Assembly: GCA_963971575.1 (NCBI GenBank)
Contig: OZ020619.1
Span: 28,772,800-28,836,799, forward strand
Length of the DNA stretch: 64,000 bases
From: Liopterus haemorrhoidalis
Lineage: Eukaryota; Arthropoda; Insecta; Coleoptera; Dytiscidae
Direction: 5' to 3'
In this document: positions 1-11,900 of the stretch, one piece after another
How the letters are laid out: every line of letters starts with the position of its first letter
How positions within the stretch are numbered: position 1 is the first letter of the stretch
The notes under the pieces: generated by a model
Databases searched by the model: none
What the model saw: the letters and a program-made list of their open reading frames with translations, nothing else
What the model was told of the DNA's origin: nothing
Position numbers and translations under genes: made by a program

Positions 1-21
1 TCTCTTAGAAGATTCATACAA
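1..21 (+). CDS. FBF1: FBF1 homologue, 3' end of an exon cut by the window edge
   Basis: Reading from base 2 gives LLEDSY plus two bases (AA), followed by a consensus donor gtaagt at 22-27. The two leftover bases pair with base 2942 to make a Lys codon and continue into KQLSFLE. This matches an LIE/LLED-type segment that directly precedes the same region in FBF1 of other animals. The exon is too short to call alone; phase and homology with the next exon support it. Confidence 0.65.
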
Positions 22-2879
22 GTAAGTAAATACCACTGAATAAAAAGACTAAAGGAAGGAGGCTATATGAATTTTTACATACAAATTTTTCTAACGTAAT
101 TCTTCTAAAAATGTGATTGCGACATTTATTTTGATAATTTAAAGTATATTCATAATTTATAAATCATTGGCTAAACAGGGCTGAAATAGTTTTTAGTTAT
201 TTTATAATTGAATATAAAATTAGAGTACGTTCAGGATAACTTCATGCCAGGGCATCATAAAATACGTCATCAATCCTGCGCGAGACAACAGCTGATTACA
301 TAGACGTACATAAGGGTTTCTGCCTTGTCAATTGTTGTGAATACCAAACAAACAAAATCATGTATTTGAAATTAAATTTTGTTCTCGTTTTAGTACACGG
401 CATACCTGAAAACGTACGAGAAATAAATAATAATATATTTTTGTGTATAAGTGTATCAATTTCACCCTGTAAATGCAAATTATATATAAAGCCCGTATGT
501 AACAGTTTTTAATTATTGTAATTGAAGTAAAAGTGAAAAAAAGGAAATGGATGTGGATATATAGGTCATATTATAAAAAGAGAATAAAATAAGATCACCA
601 CAAAAAATAAACACTTGATTGAAACCCGCAACCCAGAAAATGAGCAGTCGTAGCATAACAATCTACTAATTTTAAAAAAATTAAGTATAGTGTAACAAAT
701 TAAGCGAACAAAGAAGTGAAATCTTGGAATAAAGTTAAAACTCTGTACCCATGCAGTAGAACGAACATTATATATGTAACAGTTTATACATTGATAAATT
801 CCATTTTAATAATTTTCTGTATATAATCTGAGACATTTATAATCATTTTTCATAAATTTAGCGACATTGTTTATGATTTCTCTCGCTTGGCTCTGAATTG
901 GCATACCTTGAAAGCCCAATCTTTTTTTTTGGCGTCATTTTCACAAATAATAATAATAACACACAAATATAACAAAAAAAAAAACAAACAACAAAATTTA
1001 ACAAAGAAAATAAACAACAAAATTTAACAAAGAAAACAAACAACAAAATTTAACGAAGAAAATAAACAACAAAATTTAACAAAGAAAATAAACAAAAAAT
1101 TTAAAAAAGAAAACAAAAACGGAATTAAGCAATCAAAATCGAAATATACGCGTAGTCAAGAACAGATCAAAGTAAGTGACGCCACTGAAATGTATAGAAC
1201 CAACTGTCGATAATGACATGGACGAAATTTGGTTTCTGCGCAACCCAGTCGGTAATATAGACCTGGTATGAAGTTATCCTGAACGTACTCTACGCATTTA
1301 ACCTGAAATTTGGCATCTTGTCAAAATGGTTAGCTGTACTGCATGTGGACGATCAACAAGACAAAATGCCAAGACTAAAGGAATAAATTTTCATTCGTAA
1401 GTATTTTCCATTCATATTATGTAAGTGAATTAATGAGATTTGGATAAATCTAAACATATACGTTACTTATGAACAATGGCGTACTGTCATAATTTTCTAC
1501 TATAAGTTCTATATGTAATTATTTTTCGTGTGTACCATTAATTTTGTAATAATAAATTACAGATGTATAATTGAGAACTGACACGCTCGAATATGCTGTC
1601 TGGTGGTCAAATATTGTACTGTTTGAACTTATTACGTATGTTTTAGTATTGAATTTTTATTAGAATGTCGACAGAAGTTGTAAAAACTATAAAAGCAGAA
1701 TATATTGAGTGTTTTTGGCTGTCATTCAAGACAGGACAAAGCATATTAACAGCTGAGTACTAGAGTCAACAGCCATATTGCCTTAGATCACAGCGCCGCC
1801 ACCGGTAATGTCACTTCTCAATTGTGTTTTATTGATTGTTTGTATCTCCTATCTTTAGCGTCTTTTGAAAATATCAAGATTGGTATTTTTTCTTTTTGTA
1901 CCGATAACAATTATTTTAATAAATTGCACTACGCCACTGTACAGCCGGAAATTATTGTCCGCCATTTTGAAATACCATCCTGGTCTGTCCAATTAGCATG
2001 TAAGCCTCCTTCTTTTAGTCTTTTTATTCAATGGTAAATACTAAATAAAGAAACTGTGGGTATCCTACTTTATATAAGGACTTATCCGCGAGCGGCTTCG
2101 GATATGAACTCTTGTGTTCGCTGGCTGGGCCCAGCCATGCAGTCCATTCTTAGGATGGACTTATAGGTTGTTGAATTAAGGTCCTCATTTTAACTATCTA
2201 CTCTAATTGCGATTATCGATTTATTATTTACATTATGATACAATTTAGACTTAAAATTATTTTGATAATAACTAATAAAAATTTAGAGGCACAAACACAC
2301 CAAATACTAATTTATCCACTGGGCACCAAACACTCACTACCGTCTCCGAATACTGTATGTCGCTCATAAGTTTTGGAATATTGTCTCTCTATTTTTTTTA
2401 GCTGGTCACTGCACTACGGACACTACAACTTATATACGGAATTACTTGTTATTGTAACTCGACTCGACTGAACACTCTAAAAATGTGTTTAGCCGATGAC
2501 TGTATAAATAAAACTCCCCTGAGAGACTACCATTGTCCAACTTATAAAATGTTAGATGGTCAGGGATGTTATATGTAACATCACTTACCATCTTGTGTAT
2601 CACTACACTTATATGACAATTTATTGGTAATAATTTAGATATCTCACTAGAAAAATAACCCGAAACTAATGTTTATATTTTTAATACAGAGAATAATAGT
2701 TATTTAGATATGGTCCTAATAGATCCGTACAGTAATTTACATTGAACCGTTGTAAGAATATTAAAATAAATACAACATATTTGAAATAATGTTCAGATCA
2801 TCTACACACTCTGAAATCTTGTGATACTCCTCAAGCTGTAGACTACAGTAATTGATAGCTATGATTTATATTTACATAT

Positions 2880-2922
<43 letters not shown>

Positions 2923-5900
2923 TTATTATCTTTATTTTTAGAAAGCAACTTAGTTTCTTAGAAATGTCTCTAGAGTCAACAGAAACAAGATTAAAATCGG
3001 AAATAGACTCTTTAACATCATATTACAATAAAAAAATAGCTGAAGTAACCACAAAACATGAAGAAACCATTGCAGAATACGAAGAGAAAATAAAGAAAAT
3101 AAACGAACAAAATGATAAATTGATGCAAGATATAAAAGAGAATTACAATGAACTTGTTAAAGAAATCAAAAATGAATATAAACAAATGATTGAAGACTTT
3201 AATAAAAATAAAAATAGAGACGAAGAAGTTATTAGTAATGCTGGTGTTTTTACGGAGAAGTTAAATGCAAGTATAGAAATTTTGAAGAATAATACTGTGA
3301 TGGTAAATGAAATTCAGAATACTGTAAGGACTGAGAAAATGTTGATAAATGATATAAAAACTGAATCACTTAGTGTTAAAGAACAAGAAATAAAAAGTAA
3401 GTAATTAGAAGTAATAATATTTAAACAGTGGTTCATTATCTAAGAATTATTTATGTCTTGTTCCATGTTTACCATTGTTGACCAAACATAAGTAAACAAA
3501 CATTTACATAATTGGTTTTATAAATATTTACAAATAATCCGTTCGTGAGCGGATCCATAAGAAACAATGTAAATTGAATTTATCCATTCTTGGTTAAACA
3601 TTTTTAAGTTAAAGTACAACATATCTTTTTGTTATTACTAGTTTCAGTTCTTAATAAATATTTCTGTTGAACAATCGCTGTTGAAACTAACTTTTCTAAG
3701 TTGTTCAGTAGCTCAGGGCCGGCGCTAGGATTTGCGAGGCCATGTGCGAGAAGAGCACAAAAAAAGGTGATCACCTCCCAGATCCAAGTGAAAAGCAAAA
3801 AAAAGGTCCTCACCTTCAAGTGAAAACCATGCGCGAGGCCTGTTGTTGAATCGCGGGACCTGCTGTTGACCGCGGGGCCATGTGCCACTTCACATGCCTC
3901 GCGCCGGTCCTGCAGTAGCTATTCGGGTGTATTCTATAAGAAATGTCTTAAATTAGCGTCACATTAAATTTGATATTTTAGCACCATGTCTAACGCTTTT
4001 TACGAAAAAATGCTATCCTGTAAGAGAATTTGTTAAGGTAGGCGCTAATATCATATATGTTAACGCGAGGTGTTAAAATACCTTGTGAAGAGGCTATATT
4101 TTTTGCAAGTGCATGCGCTACTATAGTCGGATTGCTGATAGGTGACTGTTACATGTATGTATCAAGTAGTGCATTCATATAACAATCTAGTTACCATTTT
4201 CAGCGATTTTAAAAATGTGTTTTGTTATTTGTCTGAACTGTCAGTGTCTGGTAATAAATATTAATTAAAATATGGCTTGCGGCCAATTATTAAATTCATA
4301 AACTTTAATTTTAAATCTGCTGGAATAAACAACAAATTATAATCCAAAATTTACGTATGAGTAAAAATTTTTCCTTATTTATAATTATTACCTTAAAATT
4401 AATAATTTCGTTTGTTTGAGTACTGCTGTAAATTTATTTTCGCGCTCTAATTAGTAAAGATATCTACGAATCATGCTGTTTCTTTCTAATGCTTTGTTTT
4501 TTATTCAAATAATTTTGAAGGTTAGTTGTCATCTTGAGTCACTATACGTTACTATGGGTATGCAAATAATTATAATGATATAGACAGAGAAAGCATATAG
4601 TATTGAATATCGATACTTGTAGCAACGAACAGTCACTTATCAGCAATCCGACTATACGTTGAGTTTTAATGTTTTTGACAAGTGTTAGATGCCAAGAAAA
4701 TCTTTTCAATGTAAATATTTCGGTGTAAATTGAAATATTCACCGTGGCGAAATTTATTTCATAAATTGTACAAAAAATTTAGGTCCTGTGATACTCATTA
4801 TAACTGGTTTCCACAGTACATTAAATAACATTTAATATAATTATATTCAACTTTTATTTAGTCAATTTTATATACAACATTGTAATTAATTTTTGAATAA
4901 AATGTGAATTTATTTTATTTTTATAAAGTTATTTTATAATATTAATTATCAAATAATTAATTGATTTATTACGGTATTTCTAATTTGTATCTATCATTTG
5001 CTTGAATGCCTGAAAGAAAACATTTTGAATTGTAAAGAAATCAAAACAATCGAATTGTTACAACCTGGATTATGTGGAATAACATTGTTGTGATCTTCTT
5101 TATTATTGTCATCAATGGTTTCTCCAAATAATGCACCATTAAAATGTATTGCGCTACTGTGGAGCACGGCAGGGGCATAAGTAATTCTAATTTTAATTAC
5201 TGTGTCTCAACAAAAAACACAACTGCTCTTCAATACTCCATTTACTTCCTTCCTATACAATTTCTTGAACTTGCGTCTGGTAACTCAAAAGGGTTACTTT
5301 TATCACAAAGATGACGAAGGCCCATTCTTAGTTCTACTCTAAAGAATTCACTTTAAAGAGTAATATAAAGTTTGAATTTTGTCTTATAATAATTAATATC
5401 TTTACCATTATGTATTTTATTCAATTTAGTTTAATAATATGAAATTTTTTTGCAAACTAAACACCAGCCTTAACTTTTAAAGCCACCGTTTTGGTAGGAG
5501 CTTATTGTAGAAGGTTAACTGGCTATTTTAACACTGCCGCGTTCAAATTTTAACGCAACTATGCTTAGCGAATAGCATTTACGTTTAAAATGGTGTTAAA
5601 AAAATAACTTCAGTTTTTGCCGTTAAAATTTTGACATCTAACTTGGAGAATAGACCCGCATATATGTTTAGGAACATTTTCTATATTTATTGTTTTTCTC
5701 TTATAGTGATGCAAACAAGTTTAGAGAAACAACGCATTGCAAGTGATAACGAAAGAGCGCAGTTGTTGGCTCTGGTCAGAACACTGGAAACGCGTCTTGT
5801 GGAACAAACACAAGGAGCTAGAGAAGAACGATGGACTCTTCAGCAAGCCACTGCAACAATGGCTGCTAAGGCTTTAGCTATGGACAAGGAAATAGAGTAC

Positions 5901-8900
5901 ATGAAAAATAACTTGGAATTCGAAAGACAACAGCTAAAGGTAAGGAGATTTTAGAGAAAATACTTGCCATTCAACAATTTACAAAATCAAATGTGATTGT
6001 CATGCTTATTACATAGGTCAAATCAGACTTTGACCTATTAAAGTTACGTTTCGGGAACATGTAAGAGCCTGGATATTAAATAAATCTGATACATACAATT
6101 TAGCGAAACATTTATTAGAATACAGTCACTAATGTAAGGAATACAATTAAGAACCGGCACTCATGTAACTGTCTGTCTCTCCGGTAGACATTGTGGCCAA
6201 ACAGCTGAACCTAGAAAGGTGAAATATGATTTGCTTGTGCGACGTTTGACTCATAGCAAAATATGTATAGGAAAATAATGCATAGGGGAAATATATACTG
6301 TAAAAAAATATATACTAAAATCTCGGGACAAATGTATTTTATGTTTTTTTTAATTTTGTGTGGTGTGTGAAATAAAACCTCTTAATGTGTGGATAAAACG
6401 ATAAATTTTTATTTTTGTAAAACCAGTTAAGATACTTTTGGACTAATGTAAATGTTATACAGAAATATCCCAAACTGGCAATATGTCTGTTGGCTCTAGT
6501 ACTTAGCTGTTAATATGCTCATAGCGAACAAGTTAATTTAAGCACAGTACATTTTTATTTTATGAAAATGCGAGTAAATATTTGCGAAATTTTTGAATTT
6601 TTAAGCGCTACACATGTATCGAAGTGTGTAATAGAAGGTGGGCATCAAATTACAGGGTTTAAAGTTTAATTTCAGTGGATTTATTGAAGTGTAATTTGTA
6701 GTTGAGCAGGTGTTAAATGCCGGGCACGTAATTTTATGTGGTACATTAGAGCTGTGAATTAGAGCTGAATTTACAATATACCGGGTGAATTATTAAAGGA
6801 GCAACATACATGTTTCACATATAATGTTAATAAAGTGAGTTATTTCATTTGCAACATAGCAAATTATAAAAGCAAGCTCATATCCATGGCAACAGATATG
6901 CAGTATTGATTAGATATAATAGGTATTTGACAAGTTCTTAGACGGCTAAAAAATAGTAAATTAGAAACAATAAATGAATTTATATTAGTTTGTTTATATT
7001 TACATACAAACTAATGTCCTTAGTAGCTAAGTCCAAAAAAAATTTTTTTTAAATAATATTTTGTCTTTTCTATGGATACGATAAGCATTTGTTTTATGTC
7101 TATGTTGCTTTTGAAATAACTCACTTCATTAACATTATATTTGAAACATGTATGTTGCTCCTTAAATAATTCACCCGGTATATATGCATTCTGTTTGCAA
7201 ATAAGTGCATTATGTTCATTGCCTCATGAAATAAAATTAGTATTATTTAGACAGGGGCAGCTAAAAGTTAGATATGCAACTTGCAGGTGCAAACATATTA
7301 GTGCAGTTTTGTTTTTCTGTAACAAATTCAATGAACAAACTCGCATAGTATCAGTTACTTTTTTGCCGTAACTCAAAATAATTTTCCACGCCATCTCCTG
7401 TCCATAACCAATTTTTTTCCCAGTCTGGACTTAATATTAACTTTTCCTCAATTTTTTTAAAGAAAAGAAAAAACAAAGATGCCTATCTTTGTCCTGTCTT
7501 GAATGACAGCCAAAAACAGTACAATATATTCTGCTTTTATAGTTTTTCACAACTTCTGTCGACATTCTAACAAAAATTCAACACTAATACATACGTAATA
7601 AGTTCAAACAGTACTAGAGCGTCTAGTACAATATTTGACCACCAGACAGCGTATTCGAGCGAGTCAGTTCTCAATTGCAAATGTAATAAACTAGATTTGA
7701 AAACGGGACGGTCTTGCAAATCCGGGATATTTATTGATGCGGAACAAAGTACTAGACGAATGTCACCCTTTTTACTTGCCCGACCTTAATATAACGGGCA
7801 AGTATTGTAATCGCGACAATTCACGATGTCGAGATTTTGACTGATGACCACGTTTCATGGTCCAGGGAATCCAAAAAACCTATTTTCGAAGTGCCGTCCG
7901 TATGTGTGTGTCTGTGTGCATACACGATAACTCAAAAGCGGTTTAACTTAAAGAGTTCGTTCTGGTACTAAAAAATTCTCCCGTCATTTTTTATTAAAAT
8001 CCGAAACCGGAAACGGAAGTTATTAAACTTAAAAATTTAAAAAAATTCGTAACTAGTAAACCAAACCTTGGACAAAAATTTGTATAGGACATAATTTGAT
8101 GTATTTTTGAAGATTTACATAAATCTACTTTTAATTTTTTTTTTTTTTTATGTATTTTTTTAAATTATTATTCTTTTTACGGGAGGGCAAGTCTAGCGGA
8201 GGTGTCCCTTCGCCACTGGTTTAATTAAGTCGTAAAGTGCTGGTGAAATTGGATATCCTTGTCGCGATAACCTGTATACATCCTTATAATGAATAGATGC
8301 TAAAATATGTTTATACTTGTGCTACTTACCATATTCTAATTGCTTGTTACACCTAAAAATATTTGTTCTATTTATCTTAACTTTTTTTTTAGAATTTGAA
8401 AGAAACACATTTAGCTGAAAATGAAAAGGTAATGGCCCAATTGACTGAGGAAAAATTATCTATTGCAGCTGAGAAATCAAGAATGGAAACCACATCAAAA
8501 TTAAATCAAAATTACGATATAAATAGAGGTAAAGCAGAAATAGAAGCTGCTTTACAAGTAGCAAGAGAAGCAACCGAACTGACAGACAGAGAACGCGAAA
8601 AACTTTGTCGCAAACAATGTGAACTAGAAACCCTAAAAAGATCTCTTATAGACAGAGAAAGAAAACTACAAATGAAAGAACAAGAATTAGAAAATGTAGC
8701 CAAAATGGCTGATCAGAAGTATAAAGATGGAGAAAAAGCATTGTTAGAAGCAAGGATGATTGAAAATAAATGTGGTGATAGACTGAAAGATATACAAAGA
8801 CATTCTTCCGCTTTGGCTAATAGAGAAAAGAAGTTAGCTGAAGAAAAAATTGCCTTATCTAAAGAAAGACTGGCTATTCATAATACAGTAGCAGAAAATC

Positions 8901-11900
8901 AGTGTGGTTTGTGTAAAGTTGGAAGTCAAAATGTTAGCATACATGAAGATAATATGGTGGAACAAGATCATTCCGATTCATATAGAGTACGTATACAAAT
9001 ATCTCGTCGCCTTTTTGAGTTGCTATTGTACTGGAAGTTGGCGGTGGTGTCACCCCAATTTATGAGCAACCGGTTTCTATTAGAGATGGGCACGTGAGCG
9101 ATTTTTGTGTCACGATCACGCCCGCTTACGACAAATAAATATTAACAAAAACACCGCACGCTGGAAAAATATAACATTTCACGTTATAGTATTTCCAAAA
9201 TTAAATGGCCACTCTCCCTTTCTGATTCCAATAATGACTGATAGTATAACCATTATACCTGTTGAGTTTATGGTTCTGTTAAAATAGTTGCCAGGACCGT
9301 AAAAATTATTTAAAATAAACGTGTTTTCTTATATTCTATTTAGAATGAACTGTATACACTCGCATGACATTTCTTCACATTTTTATCAGGCTTAGGCTGT
9401 CTATATTTGAATTATAAATACAGGCATGTTTAAAAATTGTTTTGTTTTAAAGTGTTTATAGTCTATATTAAATACTTCAAATTTGCACAAACAAAAATCA
9501 TTCTTTTTTTGCAACAAAAATAAATCCTAGCAACTTCAAATAATTATACATATGGCTGACTTTGTATGGAAATTCTATTCCGTCTTCTTCCAACTTTTTT
9601 ATTAAAAGATGCACAGTCGGCACTATATTTTTCGAATAAAAGACGTATATTTTATTTATTATTGTTTTAGACATAAAACTAACTATTTTCTTGAAAACTT
9701 GTAAATTGGTTTTCGTTGCTGATTTTTGCCACGAACAATGTTACGTTGAATTATTCTGTAGAGAACACTAGTTAATTCCGCAGTTCTAAGTATAGGTTTG
9801 TTATTACCTTCCGAAACTAACTTTTTATAAACATACAGTATCAGAACTATGCATACTTCTGACAAATGACATTTTTTTTTTAGTAGCCACGTCCTTATCG
9901 CATTCCACGTCAACGTCCACATTTTCGCACTCCAAATCACCTTGCACAGATTCACTGTTTTCACTACAGAAATTCGGATTTTTTTCTAAATCAAATGGCC
10001 TCCAAAGAGCCATGTTGTTAATGTATATACGCTATGAACTTTGAAAATTATCTAACAAACAAGTATAACAACCCCTAAAATTTAGAAACAATAGGATTAT
10101 AAATTTGGAAAATATCCTTAATGGATTTTAAGAAACTTCAATTGAACTAGTGTTACATCTATTCGAATTAAATTTAAAATTCTCTTAATACCCCTTATAT
10201 TCTTTTTACAGCTACGAGTCTTGGGATTTCTGACATAAACCCATTACCGCATTATTAAACTTCTTAACAAGAGTGGCCATTTCATTTTGGAAATACTATA
10301 TCGTCATTTAACTGCCAGTACAATAGAAATTGTAATCGAACGATTCGACCTAAAGCAGTGACTTTTTCGAAGCCATGGAGCACTTTTGATTATATAATAA
10401 AAAACCCAGAATACGAAAATCAATAACGTCAATAAATACACGATAACTCAGTCATAGTTTCGCGGAACACTTGCAGCAAATTCATGGAAAACCGTTTAAC
10501 ACGTTGACTGCCGCGGGTATTATTTGAAAAGGGTCCCTCAGGCCACACTATTTTTTTAAAATTATTCGTCTTGAAAATGATGCATTAGAACTATTATGCA
10601 GTAGAAATAATTGTATAAGAATAATAAATAAGATTAAGAAATAATTGTATAAGAATTACATTTTTTAATTTAGAACACTGTTAAGTCTTTCAATAAAAAA
10701 AATTCGTCGGCTAAGTTGCTACGTGTGTTACTTCACGCCACACCAACCATCCTTCCCTAAAAAAAAACTATGGTAAACGTGCACTGGTAGCATACATAAG
10801 CCCAGAACGAGATTATTACTTGTGTATACAAAATGATACACGCGGCGTACTGGACCCAACAAGTGTGTATCAGTTTTGACACACATGGCAGTCAGCGTGT
10901 TAAGAACCACTTACGAAAGTTGAACTCTGGCATACATATGATCTTTGCAACGCAGATCTTTGTTCCGTATACAGAAAAAAACTTCTGTAACTTCGAAAAA
11001 ACACTTCTTGCCTTGGGTTTTTAATATAATTTCTCCACGACCACTATAGAATTTACCAATTCTAAAATCAATATTGACTACAGAAAGTTAATATTCTAAC
11101 ACAAGAGTTGGAATGTTATTCTAAAGCACTTATCTTCTTATGCATTTTGCGTGTATTTCATTCCATCACTTGTTATGGAATAACTATTCTATGCTTGTTG
11201 TCATTTGTTTTTGTTGGGTTGGGCATGTTTCTTAATTCAGCGCTAGATCTAGCGCATAAAGCACGAATCTATCAAACCGTTTCTTAATTCAGCGTAAAAT
11301 TCTAGCAGGCTGTTTCTTATTACAGCACTAAATGTCCGCTAGGTACTAACGCTAGAAAACGAATCTAGGCTGTTAGCTGCTAGAGTGGTTAACATCACAG
11401 TTTGACATTTGACGTAATAGTTTTCTGCTGTCACGCCCGTCAACAATAATTTGCTATTGTACTCCAAATGAAATGAAATGTTTGATTCTGAAATGTGCAT
11501 GAAAATCCATATCTTTATAATTTTTTTACTACATTTTTCGCATATTTCATTATTTTCACCCTTTTTGTCTTTTTAGACAGATTATATAAAAATTCGGTAT
11601 AACTAGGGAATTCTAATTCTTGTAAATCTTTAGTACATTGTTCTTCGTCACTTTTTTCTTCTGAACTTGATGATGATTGAAGAAGTCGTTTCATTACATA
11701 AAATGTCATCTTTACTAACAACTACATAACCTCTTTGAAACCTAACAACAATCTAGCAAGTCGTTTCTTTATTTTTGAAATTTTGTATGTATAAGCGGTT
11801 CACTTTTGTAAGAACAAACTAAGAGGGAATTTTGTTTTCGATAGTTTGCACCTTTGAAGCTGTATGTCATGTTGGTATTAAAAATGTCACTTTTTTAAAA

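Larger units (their letters stand above)
22..2941 (+). other. FBF1 intron, contents
   Basis: The intron holds a TIR element (222-1290), a THAP-like exon (1326-1396), a 251-bp TIR repeat (1571-1821) and a TATT microsatellite. Positions 1822-2876 are AT-rich; I see no further ORF, TIR pair or repeat there. Confidence 0.6.

Noticed and set aside
858..1046. Hydrophobic ORF rich in Phe/Cys/Leu
   Set aside because: It comes from the 26-bp A-rich tandem repeat read on the opposite strand inside a TIR element.
8987..9097. Read-through extension of the FBF1 exon
   Set aside because: The open frame continues about 37 codons past the gtacgt donor, but the residues lose coiled-coil character, and the phase-0 donor fits the next exon.
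9083..9110. TAGAGATGGGCACGTGAG as a third hAT left end
   Set aside because: It resembles the TAGAGATGGG ends, but I found no matching CCCATCTCTA end or TSD downstream.
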